Positions 17,045 to 24,289 of a DNA stretch of 64,000 bases are shown piece after piece (position 1 is the first letter of the stretch; every line of letters begins with the position of its first letter). This stretch comes from Albidovulum sediminicola (GTDB taxonomy: Bacteria; Pseudomonadota; Alphaproteobacteria; Rhodobacterales; Rhodobacteraceae). The notes under the pieces were generated by a model. The model did not search any database and was not told the DNA's origin. It worked only from the letters and a program-made list of their open reading frames with translations. The DNA is taken from the NCBI RefSeq assembly GCF_025751575.1, contig NZ_JAOWLA010000010.1, positions 116,514 through 180,513 on the forward strand. The letters run 5' to 3'. Position numbers and translations under genes: made by a program.

Positions 17045-17065
17045 ATACTTGCGTTTCGCAAGTAT
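17045..17065. promoter_or_regulatory. Perfect inverted repeat, likely MarR operator
   Basis: The arms ATACTTGCG and CGCAAGTAT surround TTT, 18 bases before the MarR-GNAT start and 62 bases before the DUF6324 gene. A long exact palindrome between divergent genes next to a MarR protein is the classic autoregulatory layout. Confidence 0.7.
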
Positions 17066-17127
17066 TTCCGCGCTTGCCTTGCCGCGCGCCTCTCCCCTAA
17101 ACGCAAGGCAAGACATGGAGGGTCCCG

Positions 17128-17340
17128 ATGGGCATCGACAAGGAAAGCGAAATCGCCGCCAATCTTCAGATCGGCCCGACCTCGCTCGGCATGGTTCGCA
17201 TCTACATCGAGGCGGAAGGCGTCGAACTGCCGCTGGATTTCGACCCCGAGGAAGCCGAGGAGATCGCCGAGGAACTGCGCGCGGCGGCAGAGGCGGCGCG
17301 GGGCGTTGGCGACGCTAAGGGGAAACCCCGGACGCGGTGA
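17128..17340 (+). CDS. Small conserved protein (DUF6324 type)
   Basis: This 70-residue acidic protein reads MGIDKESEIAANLQIGPTSL, then MVRIYIEAEGVELPLDFDPE and a Glu/Ala-rich helix. I recognise the pattern as the DUF6324 family of Rhodobacterales, function unknown. It has no signal peptide or membrane helix. GGAGGGTCCC lies before the ATG. It is divergent from the MarR-GNAT gene and shares its putative operator, so it may be part of that regulon. Its 3' end overlaps mmcB (convergent) by 26 bases. Confidence 0.8.
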   Translation: MGIDKESEIAANLQIGPTSLGMVRIYIEAEGVELPLDFDPEEAEEIAEELRAAAEAARGVGDAKGKPRTR

Positions 17341-17782
17341 CGCCCGGATCGCGGTAGCCTTGCAGCCGAAGGGCTGCGTGGCGGGCGAATTTCTGCACCA
17401 TCACCTTGCGCCGCGCCCCGGCCAGCGGGCTTGGCGCGGGCATCCGGACGATCTCTGCGTCGTAGGCGTCGGCCAGGATCAGGCCGGTTTCCTCCGGCAG
17501 AAGCTCCACCGGAAAATTGGCGTCCACCGCCCAGAAGAAGCGGTCCGCCCATTCCAGATAGTTGCGCCACTTGCGGTCGGAGGTGAAATCGGCCCGGCCC
17601 GACTTGCACTCCACGATCCAGATTTCTCCCTTCGGCCCAAGCCCCATCACATCGACCCTGAGGCCGGGCGACGGCACCAATTCCTCGACCGTCGCGAAGC
17701 CGTGATGCAGCAGGTGGCGGCAAACGCCTCGCGCCAGGATCTGGCCGGGTAGCAGCGCGGAAAGGGACGAGGTCTCGGTCAT
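17315..17782 (-). CDS. mmcB: MmcB family DNA repair protein
   Basis: The 155-residue protein matches MmcB (former DUF1052). It carries a PD-(D/E)XK-like nuclease core: LRVDVMGLG, then IWIVECKSGRADF with the E-x-K pair, and DRKWRNYLEWADRFFWAV. Family knowledge: MmcB was found in Caulobacter as an SOS-induced gene needed for mitomycin C resistance. The ATG at 17782 is preceded by a canonical alphaproteobacterial LexA box only 12 bases upstream, so SOS control is strongly supported here. An earlier in-frame Met at 17854 would place the box inside the gene and is rejected. Confidence 0.92.
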   Translation of the reverse strand: MTETSSLSALLPGQILARGVCRHLLHHGFATVEELVPSPGLRVDVMGLGPKGEIWIVECKSGRADFTSDRKWRNYLEWADRFFWAVDANFPVELLPEETGLILADAYDAEIVRMPAPSPLAGARRKVMVQKFARHAALRLQGYRDPGVTASGVSP

Positions 17783-17793
17783 GGAAAAAATAT

Positions 17794-17808
17794 GAACGAA
17801 ACATGAAC
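17794..17808 (-). promoter_or_regulatory. LexA (SOS) box upstream of mmcB
   Basis: On the minus strand this reads GTTC-ATGTTTC-GTTC, an exact GTTCN7GTTC direct repeat, the LexA motif of alphaproteobacteria. It ends 12 bases before the mmcB start codon. Confidence 0.88.
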
Positions 17809-18130
17809 ACCTGTCTAGCCCCTGGCCAGGATCTGGCCAGCGCCGTCGCAGCATATCATCGACAGCCCCATTCGCGGGGGGGCTTGCGCGCGCCGCCGCG
17901 CCGCCCTACTTTTCCAGATGGCGGGTTCTGCCCCTCTCGTGTCGGGCCCTTTTCCAGTGGCCGATAATCATTTCCGAGGGAGCTGGCTCTGCGCGGATCG
18001 TGGTCCGCGTACCTGGCGCCCACCTGGTAAGTCCAGGCTCTCGGGAAAATCACGTCCGCACGGCTGCCGCGGTTCCCGCCACCCCGCCCTCCCCCTAGGC
18101 AGCAGGCCCGGGCCGCGCTATATCGCGCGC
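17809..18130. other. About 320-base gap upstream of rimO, no gene recognised
   Basis: The stretch between the mmcB promoter and rimO is GC-rich. Frames open on either strand are low-complexity Arg/Gly-rich with no family motif. It presumably contains the promoters for mmcB and rimO. Confidence 0.45.
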
Positions 18131-19516
18131 ATGTCCCAGAACCCGCCGAACCTTCGCCCCGACCTTGCACCGAAGCCCGTCTTCGATACCCCTGCCCGCC
18201 CCGGACAGCCCCGGATCGGCATGGTGTCCCTTGGCTGCCCCAAGGCGCTGGTCGATAGCGAACGCATCCTGACCCGGCTTCGGGCCGAGGGCTACGCGAT
18301 CAGCCCCGACTATGACGGCGCGGACGCGGTCATCGTGAACACCTGCGGCTTCCTCGACAGCGCCAAGGCCGAAAGCCTTGAGGCGATCGGCGAGGCGCTG
18401 GCCGCCAACGGCCGGGTGATCGTCACCGGCTGCCTGGGCGCGGAGCCTGAATACATCACCGGCGCCCACCCTTCGGTCATGGCCGTCACCGGCCCGCATC
18501 AATACGAACAGGTGCTCGACGCGGTCCATGTCGCCGTACCGCCCTCGCCCGACCCCTTCGTGGATCTTCTGCCCGCGACCGGGGTGAAGCTGACGCCGCG
18601 CCATTACAGCTACCTCAAGATCTCCGAGGGTTGTAACCACAAGTGCCGCTTCTGCATCATCCCCGACATGCGTGGGCGTCTTGTCAGCCGCCCCGCCCAT
18701 GCCGTGATGCGCGAGGCCGAAAAGCTGGTCGAGGCGGGGGTGAGGGAGCTTTTGGTCATCAGCCAGGACACCTCGGCCTATGGCGTGGACATCAAGCACG
18801 CGGCCTCCTCGGGGCGCGACGGGCGCGAACACCGGGCCCATATCACCGACCTCGCGCGCGACCTTGGCAGTCTCGGCGCCTGGGTCCGGCTGCATTACGT
18901 CTACCCCTATCCGCATGTGCGTGACCTGATCCCGCTGATGGCGGAGGGGCTGGTGCTGCCCTATCTCGACATTCCCTTCCAGCACGCCCATCCGGAAACG
19001 CTCAAACGCATGGCCCGGCCCGCCGCAGCCGCGAAGACGCTGGACGAAATCGTCGCCTGGCGCGCTGTCTGCCCCGAGATCACGCTGCGTTCCACCTTCA
19101 TCGTCGGCTACCCCGGCGAAACGGAGGAGGAATTCCAGACGCTCCTCGACTGGATGGATGAGGCGCAGCTCGACCGCGTCGGCTGCTTCCAGTACGAGAA
19201 TGTCGAAGGCGCGCGGTCGAACGCGCTGCCCGATCACGTCCCCGACGAGGTCAAGCAGGACCGCTGGGAACGGTTCATGGAAAAGGCCCAGGCGATTTCG
19301 GAAGCCAAGCTCGCCGCCAAGATCGGCACCCGGCAAGAGGTCCTGGTGGACAGCGTGGACGATGAGGGTGCCACTTGCCGCACCAAGGCCGACGCGCCGG
19401 AGATCGACGGCAACCTCTTCATCGACGAGGGGTTCGAGGGACTTGCCCCCGGCGATCTCGTGACGGTCGAGGTTGACGAGGCCAGCGAATACGACCTCTG
19501 GGGCCGCGTCGTCTGA
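18131..19516 (+). CDS. rimO: Ribosomal protein S12 methylthiotransferase RimO
   Basis: The 461-residue protein has the three-domain methylthiotransferase layout. The N-terminal domain carries three cluster cysteines ([28 protein letters not shown]). The radical SAM CxxxCxxC is CNHKCRFC at residues 168-175. A C-terminal TRAM domain begins near [11 protein letters not shown]. The [12 protein letters not shown] segment and YGVD insertion separate RimO from MiaB. It methylthiolates the conserved aspartate of ribosomal protein S12 using two [4Fe-4S] clusters. The ATG at 18131 was chosen because upstream sequence in frame is low-complexity and lacks conservation features. No operon partner is evident. 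Confidence 0.96.
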   Translation: MSQNPPNLRPDLAPKPVFDTPARPGQPRIGMVSLGCPKALVDSERILTRLRAEGYAISPDYDGADAVIVNTCGFLDSAKAESLEAIGEALAANGRVIVTGCLGAEPEYITGAHPSVMAVTGPHQYEQVLDAVHVAVPPSPDPFVDLLPATGVKLTPRHYSYLKISEGCNHKCRFCIIPDMRGRLVSRPAHAVMREAEKLVEAGVRELLVISQDTSAYGVDIKHAASSGRDGREHRAHITDLARDLGSLGAWVRLHYVYPYPHVRDLIPLMAEGLVLPYLDIPFQHAHPETLKRMARPAAAAKTLDEIVAWRAVCPEITLRSTFIVGYPGETEEEFQTLLDWMDEAQLDRVGCFQYENVEGARSNALPDHVPDEVKQDRWERFMEKAQAISEAKLAAKIGTRQEVLVDSVDDEGATCRTKADAPEIDGNLFIDEGFEGLAPGDLVTVEVDEASEYDLWGRVV

Positions 19517-19708
19517 GCATTCCGTTCACAGCCTTCGAAGCGCCGCGTTGCCACGAGGACACCAATCGCCCCCCGCGAACGCGGGGCGGGCAACTGACCG
19601 CTTTCGCTGCCGGCCGGAAGCGGCCAAGATCGCTGCCGAAACGGGCTGGACACGGGTCTGGCACCATCCCAGCAACCGTGGCTTGCCGCTGAGGTGACGG
19701 ACATCTCG

Positions 19709-20884
19709 ATGAATTTCATTCAAACCATCGAAGGCTGGATCACCCGCGAACGCATTCGCATCCTCTGCATTCTGATCGTCCCGGCGCTTTTGTTGTTCGA
19801 CCTGATCCAGATATGGTCCAACGCGGCCATGTTCGGCCGTTTTCCCTACGGTCATGATTTCGTGGCTTTCTGGTCCGCGGCTAGGCTGGCTGTCGAGGGC
19901 CAACCCGGAGCGGTCTACGAACCCTCGATCTATTTCGCGATGCAGGAAGAGCTTATCCTGCGTGGCGGCGTATTGCCGTGGTTCTATCCCCCGACATTCC
20001 TTGCCGCCCTCATGCCGTTGGGATTCTTCGGTTTCCCTGCGGCTTGGGTGATCTTTTCAGGCGTGGGCATCGGCGGCTTGGCTCTCGCCGCGCGTCCTTT
20101 CCTCAAAGGGCAGGACCGCATCGGCTGGGCCCTTCTGCTCGGCGCCCCGGTCATGGGGTTGACGCTGGTGCAGGGGCAGAACGGCGCGATCGTCGCCGCG
20201 CTTATGCTGGGCGCTTTCGCGGCGCGCGCAGCTGGTAGGACATGGCTGGCCGCCGTTCTGATCGCGGCACTCACGATCAAGCCGCATCTCGCAATCCTTA
20301 TCCCGGTCGCGCTCCTGGCAGCCCGCGACTGGAGGCTCATCTGGCGGGCCGGTCTTGTCACGCTGATCTTCCTCGCCGCGCCTTGTGCGGTGTTCGGGAC
20401 CCAAAGCTGGACGCTGGCTTTCCAGCATCTATCCAAAACCGGGTGGATCTTCGCGGAGCGCGAAACGCTGGTCCAAATGGTGACGATATACGCGGGCGGA
20501 CGGCTGATGGGCCTGCCTGCGGAGTTCGCCACCGCCTTGCAAGTGGTCTCGGCGGGTTTGGCGGTGATCTTCGTCTGGCGGCTCTGGCGCGACCCGAGGG
20601 TCCCGGGCGAGTTGAAGCTGGCCGGACTTCTGATGGCGGCGCTCCTCGTGCCGCCCTACGGGTTCCGCTACGACATGGTCGTGACGCTGGCAGCGACGCT
20701 CCTGATCGCGGGGCAGGCGCAACGGCAGGGTTGGATGCCGGGGGAACGGCTATGCCTTGCCGCGCTATGGCTCTTGCCGCTGGTGCTGCCGAATATCGCC
20801 GACGCCAGCAACCTGCCGGCAGGGTTCGCATTGTTGCTGCTGGGCCTGTGGTCGGTGAGGCGCCGCGTTTCCGACCTGCCGTAG
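19709..20884 (+). CDS. GT87/DUF2029-like multispanning membrane protein
   Basis: The ~391-residue protein has about ten hydrophobic helices and the GT-C-type features of DUF2029/glycosyltransferase family 87: GHDFVAFWSAARLA after the first helix (the D-F-x-x-F/Y loop), WFYPPTFLAALMP, and LTIKPHLAILIP. Family knowledge: GT87 members use polyprenyl-phosphate sugars to glycosylate envelope lipids or glycans; PimE is the characterised example. The substrate is unknown. A GTG start at 19694 is also possible. It belongs to the same family as the tandem pair at 45.9-48.5 kb but is clearly diverged from them. No linked glycan operon is visible. Confidence 0.8.
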   Translation: MNFIQTIEGWITRERIRILCILIVPALLLFDLIQIWSNAAMFGRFPYGHDFVAFWSAARLAVEGQPGAVYEPSIYFAMQEELILRGGVLPWFYPPTFLAALMPLGFFGFPAAWVIFSGVGIGGLALAARPFLKGQDRIGWALLLGAPVMGLTLVQGQNGAIVAALMLGAFAARAAGRTWLAAVLIAALTIKPHLAILIPVALLAARDWRLIWRAGLVTLIFLAAPCAVFGTQSWTLAFQHLSKTGWIFAERETLVQMVTIYAGGRLMGLPAEFATALQVVSAGLAVIFVWRLWRDPRVPGELKLAGLLMAALLVPPYGFRYDMVVTLAATLLIAGQAQRQGWMPGERLCLAALWLLPLVLPNIADASNLPAGFALLLLGLWSVRRRVSDLP

Positions 20885-21035
20885 CGGCGCACGGGCAGTA
20901 CGCCCTCCCCTTGTCTGCCCAATGCAGCCCGTCGCCGCGGCGTCGGATCTTTTGGCGGTTGTCGAAAATGTAATCGGGTGTATCGTCCGCCGCAGGGACC
21001 GGGACAACCCGGCCCGCGCGAACAGGGGAAGATAA

Positions 21036-21410
21036 ATGAGCATATCCAAGAACTTCTTGGCGATCGCGGTCGCCTATCTGCTGGTCGGCATCGCCATTGG
21101 CATGCACATGGGGGCGTCCGGCGACCACACGCTGGCGCCGGCGCATGCCCATATCAACCTGCTGGGCTTCACCTTGATGACGCTCTTCGGCCTTGCCTAT
21201 CGCGTCATTCCTGCGATGGCGAACGGCGTCCTGGCCAAGGCGCATTTCTGGCTGCATCAGGGGGGGGCGCTCGTGCTTCTGGTCATGCTGATCCTGCTGC
21301 TGACCGGGAACATCGCGGAGGCCCAGATGGCGCCGCTCGCCCCGATTGCGGAAATCGCGATCTGGATCGGCGTGGCCTGCTTCGGCGTCAACGTCCTCAA
21401 GAACGCCTGA
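21036..21410 (+). CDS. Small four-helix membrane protein with heme-copper-oxidase-like HAHINLLGF motif
   Basis: The 124-residue protein has four hydrophobic helices (ISKNFLAIAVAYLLVGIAIG, INLLGFTLMTLFGLAYRVI, GGALVLLVMLILLLTG, IAEIAIWIGVACFGVNVL). The PAHAHINLLGF motif resembles the helix of cytochrome oxidase/NO reductase large subunits that carries heme-ligand histidines, but the protein is far too short to be an oxidase. Such short relatives occur in Rhodobacterales with unknown function; heme binding is inference. GGGGAAG precedes the ATG. TTGTCG and TATCGT spaced by 16 bases at 20957-20984 may be its promoter. Confidence 0.75.
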   Translation: MSISKNFLAIAVAYLLVGIAIGMHMGASGDHTLAPAHAHINLLGFTLMTLFGLAYRVIPAMANGVLAKAHFWLHQGGALVLLVMLILLLTGNIAEAQMAPLAPIAEIAIWIGVACFGVNVLKNA

Positions 21411-21553
21411 CCACCTAGGGCACCCACCTGTCCGCCTCTGCCTTATCGGGCCGGAAGGCGGGCAGGTTTCACCCGGTACGACCGATCCTCCTTGCGGATT
21501 ACCCGGCGCCGGACGCCGGAAACGTATCGGCAAATAGGGCGCCCAAGCCCCCC

Positions 21554-21937
21554 TCACCGCGTTTCGGAAAGGTAGATCCGCACGGCTTCGGCGACATGCC
21601 GGAAGCGGTCGCCGCCCAGTTTGACCCCGCCATACCAGCGCGTGACGACAATGATGTGATTGGTCAGCCCTTCACGCTCAAGCATCCGCAGGATGACCGC
21701 GCCAGCGCCCGCCTCACCATCGTCGTTCTTCTGCGGATCGGGCTGCCCACCATCATCGAAGAGCACCGCCCAGGTGTTATGCGTGGCCTTGGCGAATTTC
21801 TTCGTGCGCTTGAGTTCGGCAAGAAAGGCCGCAGCCTCCGCACGGTTCGACACCGGCCCACCCGAGACGGCATATTTCGACCCGCGGTCGCTCAGCACGT
21901 TTTCCAGAACTCGCATGGCGGCCGGATAGACCGTCAT
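21554..21937 (-). CDS. YigZ/IMPACT family protein
   Basis: The 127-residue protein is the IMPACT/UPF0029 N-terminal domain alone: SDRGSKYAVSGGPV, KKFAKATHNTWAVLFDDGG, NDDGEAGAGAVILRML and VVTRWYGGVKLGGDRFRHV. Bacterial YigZ usually has ~200 residues with a second ferredoxin-like domain; that part is absent here, as in some alphaproteobacterial members. It is cytoplasmic. IMPACT proteins influence translation control in eukaryotes; the bacterial role is unclear. Start at 21937, with Met-8 (21916) as alternative. Confidence 0.85.
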   Translation of the reverse strand: MTVYPAAMRVLENVLSDRGSKYAVSGGPVSNRAEAAAFLAELKRTKKFAKATHNTWAVLFDDGGQPDPQKNDDGEAGAGAVILRMLEREGLTNHIIVVTRWYGGVKLGGDRFRHVAEAVRIYLSETR

Positions 21938-21964
21938 GCGCCGCGTTTCAAGCGGGCGCGGCCC

Positions 21965-22243
21965 TCAGACCAGCCCGCGAAGCCCCTCCAGCACCGCGCG
22001 GTTCGCACACCAGTCGGGCGCGGCCTCCTCGGCTTCGGGGTGTTCGTGGCGCCGGCCTGAACCGTCCTGGCATTCCCGGCAGGATTGCAGCAATGCCACG
22101 AAATCCTCAACCGTCAGCAGCCCGCCGTGAATGGCGCCGCCCAGATCGACGCCATGACGCTCGGCGAAATCCGGGGTCAGGAAATAGGGCAGTTCTGGCA
22201 GGCCGCAGCTTTGCGGGGCGCGGGCATCTGCACTCTTCACCAT
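21965..22243 (-). CDS. Small Cys-rich protein, DUF6455-like
   Basis: The 92-residue protein starts after a very good GAGGAGG. It contains FAERHGVDLGGAIHGGLLTV, a CREC pair and a final APDWCANRAVLEGLRG. This order (Leu-rich helix, CxxC-type pair, xxxCxN near the end) resembles DUF6455 of Rhodobacterales, which may bind a metal; I am moderately sure. An earlier start at 22300 lacks a ribosome site. It lies between the YigZ and M48 genes on the same strand with small gaps, possibly co-transcribed. Confidence 0.65.
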   Translation of the reverse strand: MVKSADARAPQSCGLPELPYFLTPDFAERHGVDLGGAIHGGLLTVEDFVALLQSCRECQDGSGRRHEHPEAEEAAPDWCANRAVLEGLRGLV

Positions 22244-22316
22244 GCGATCCTCCTCGAAGGCATGCTCATGATAAGAGCAACCTGCCACGAATGACCGCAA
22301 TGATCCAGATCAAGCC

Positions 22317-23039
22317 TCAGGGGCAGCCGATATCCGTGGAAACCCGGTCGACTGTTGCGATTCTCTGACCATTAGGCGGGTGAGATCCCAGAAAACGGTT
22401 GCCCGGATCGGGGATACGGGCGAAATAGGCCGCCCCGCGGCGGGCGCTGTAGCCCGCGGCGCAGCTCAGGACCGTTCCCAGCGCGTCGGCCTCAAGCTCA
22501 TGATTCTTTGAATAGACCCGCGATCCGACCGTCGCGCCCAGATTCTGCGCCAGTTCGACCGTCCCCTGGCTGGCGCCCGCGAAGGTGGCCGCCAGCCCGC
22601 CGAACATCGCGCCCGCCAGCGTCGTCTGCTGCTGGCGCGGAATGTGGTCGGCCATGTGATGGGCAGCCTCGTGGCCAAGGACAAAGGCCAGTTCGTCGCG
22701 ATTGCGCGCTTCCGCGATCAAGGCCGAGGTGAAGGCGATCACCGGGCGCCCGGCGCCGTCGCGCGTCTGGAAGGCGTTCGCCGGCTGACCGGGGCGCGCA
22801 TCGACCGAAATCTTGTAGTCGCAATTCAGCCCGCGCGTACGCGACCGGCATTCGGCCTCGATCACCGGCTCCATCCGCGCCAGCACCTCGGCGAAGTTCG
22901 CCTGCGCTGCCGCGACCCCCAGCGGGGCCCCCACGGGCGCGGCGGGCACGACCGGATAGACGGCCTCTTCCATCGGCCCCATGCAGCCCGACAGAGCCAG
23001 CGCCGCAATCAGCGAGAGAGTGTAGGCTTGCCCGCGCAT
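22317..23039 (-). CDS. M48 family metalloprotease, lipoprotein
   Basis: The 240-residue protein starts after AGGAGG with a lipoprotein signal (LSLIAALALSGC, lipid-modified Cys at 19). The zinc site HEAAHHMADH is at residues 123-132 (H-E-x-x-H), and the downstream glutamate ligand is in NHELEADALGTV. It is a minimal M48/Oma1-like peptidase, probably anchored in the outer or inner membrane facing the periplasm and acting in envelope protein quality control (family inference). The gene ends with VSTDIGCP. No chaperone TPR domain as in BepA is present. Confidence 0.92.
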   Translation of the reverse strand: MRGQAYTLSLIAALALSGCMGPMEEAVYPVVPAAPVGAPLGVAAAQANFAEVLARMEPVIEAECRSRTRGLNCDYKISVDARPGQPANAFQTRDGAGRPVIAFTSALIAEARNRDELAFVLGHEAAHHMADHIPRQQQTTLAGAMFGGLAATFAGASQGTVELAQNLGATVGSRVYSKNHELEADALGTVLSCAAGYSARRGAAYFARIPDPGNRFLGSHPPNGQRIATVDRVSTDIGCP

Positions 23040-23171
23040 CCGCGCCTCCTGATGGTGTCGTGGCGCCGTAGATAGCGCCGCGCGGGACGCTTCGAAAGGG
23101 GCGACCAGCGGCCTCGGCAAAACCTCGCAAGGGCCATTGCCGCCGCCCGGGGCGCGCGCTACGCTTGGCCC

Positions 23172-23420
23172 ATGTTCACCATCGAGCACGACTTCGACGC
23201 CACCGTGATCACCCTCGTCGATGAGGGCAGCCCTCATCTGGAAGAGGACGTGACGATCCAGGCCTTTGAGGAATGCGTCACCATCGAGCAATACGATCCG
23301 CGCCAGGATGAGGTCGTGAAGATCGTCATGTCGATGGCGCAGGTCCGCGAGCTGGCCGCCGCCCTCGATCTACCCGAAGGGGTCTACCGGCTCTCGCCGC
23401 GCAAGGCGCCCAAGCCCTAG
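23172..23420 (+). CDS. Small acidic conserved hypothetical protein
   Basis: The 82-residue protein (MFTIEHDFDATVITLVDEG through VYRLSPRKAPKP) has alternating hydrophobic strands and a C-terminal helix (MAQVRELAAALDLPEGV). I do not recognise a named family. It has no signal peptide or cysteine cluster apart from one Cys (EECVTIEQ). Codon usage matches its neighbours and the frame is clean, so it is probably real. It stands alone between the divergent M48 gene and the convergent coxM gene. Confidence 0.75.
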   Translation: MFTIEHDFDATVITLVDEGSPHLEEDVTIQAFEECVTIEQYDPRQDEVVKIVMSMAQVRELAAALDLPEGVYRLSPRKAPKP

Positions 23421-23438
23421 GGTTCACGGGCCGCAATG

Positions 23439-23470
23439 CAAAACGGCCCCCGCCATCGGGCAGGGGCCGC
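23439..23470 (-). terminator. Intrinsic terminator of the coxGSLM operon
   Basis: The stem CGGCCCC / GGGGCCG with inner pairing of CGCC and GGGC is followed on the minus strand by TTTTGC, 20 bases after the coxM stop. It can also serve the convergent small gene. Confidence 0.7.
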
Positions 23471-23489
23471 GTGATCTCATGCGCCGGGA

Positions 23490-24278
23490 TCAGGCCGCGC
23501 GCACCGCGCGCTGGGTCATCACCTTCACGAGGTTGGCGCGATAGGCCGGCGTGCCGTGCAGATCGCCCACCATGCCCTCCGCCGGGACCGACACGCCCTC
23601 GATCGCCTCGGCCGAGAAATCGGCCGACAGCGCCGCTTCCGCCTCGCTCCAGCGGAAGACGCCGTTTTCGGACGCCCCGGTGACCGCCACCCGGACGCCG
23701 TTCGCGGTCTTGGCCACGAAGACGCCTGTCAGCGCGAAGCGTGAGGCGGGCTGCTGGAACTTGGCATAGGCCGCGCGCTGCGGGATCGGGAAGCGCACCT
23801 CGACGATGATCTCTCCGGGCTCAAGGGCGGTGGTGAAGAGCCCCTCGAAGAAGTCATCGGCCGCTATGGACCGCGTGTTCGTCACGATCGTCGCGCCCGA
23901 TCCCAGAACCGCCGCCGGATAGTCCGCCGCCGGGTCGTTGTTGGCCAGAGAGCCGCCGATGGTGCCGCGGTTGCGGACCGCCGGATCGCCGATGTTGCCG
24001 GCAAGCGCGGCCAGGGCCGGATACTTGGCCGCTGCCTCCGTCGCGACCACCGCATGAGGCGTCGCGCCGCCGACGCAAAGCGCGCCGTCAGTGCCGGTGC
24101 AGACCCCGCGCATCTCGGCGATGCCGGTCAGGCTGACCAGCGCTGAGGGCGCGGCCAGGTGCTGCTTCAGCGAGGGGATCAGCGTCTGCCCACCCCCCAG
24201 CGCCATGGCGTCTTCGCGCGACAGCGCCTCGACGGCCTCGGCCACGGTCTTCGGTTTTTCGAAGTCGAATGCATACAT
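23490..24278 (-). CDS. coxM: Molybdenum hydroxylase FAD subunit (CoxM-like)
   Basis: The 262-residue protein is the FAD-binding medium subunit of the xanthine oxidase/CO dehydrogenase family. FAD motifs are ALGGGQTLIPSLK near residue 27 and TIGGSLANNDPAADYP near residue 110. The C-terminal CO_deh_flav_C domain holds AYAKFQQPASRFALTGVFV. It accepts electrons from the iron-sulfur subunit. It is the last gene of coxG-S-L-M on the minus strand, 11 bases after coxL. Similar subunits serve form II CODH-like and other aldehyde/purine hydroxylases, so the name gives family rather than proven CO oxidation. Confidence 0.92.
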   Translation of the reverse strand: MYAFDFEKPKTVAEAVEALSREDAMALGGGQTLIPSLKQHLAAPSALVSLTGIAEMRGVCTGTDGALCVGGATPHAVVATEAAAKYPALAALAGNIGDPAVRNRGTIGGSLANNDPAADYPAAVLGSGATIVTNTRSIAADDFFEGLFTTALEPGEIIVEVRFPIPQRAAYAKFQQPASRFALTGVFVAKTANGVRVAVTGASENGVFRWSEAEAALSADFSAEAIEGVSVPAEGMVGDLHGTPAYRANLVKVMTQRAVRAA

Positions 24279-24289
24279 GGCCCGTCTCC

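Noticed and set aside
17856..18170. 104-codon minus-strand frame before rimO
   Set aside because: Low-complexity Gly/Arg-rich, overlaps the rimO start, no motif.
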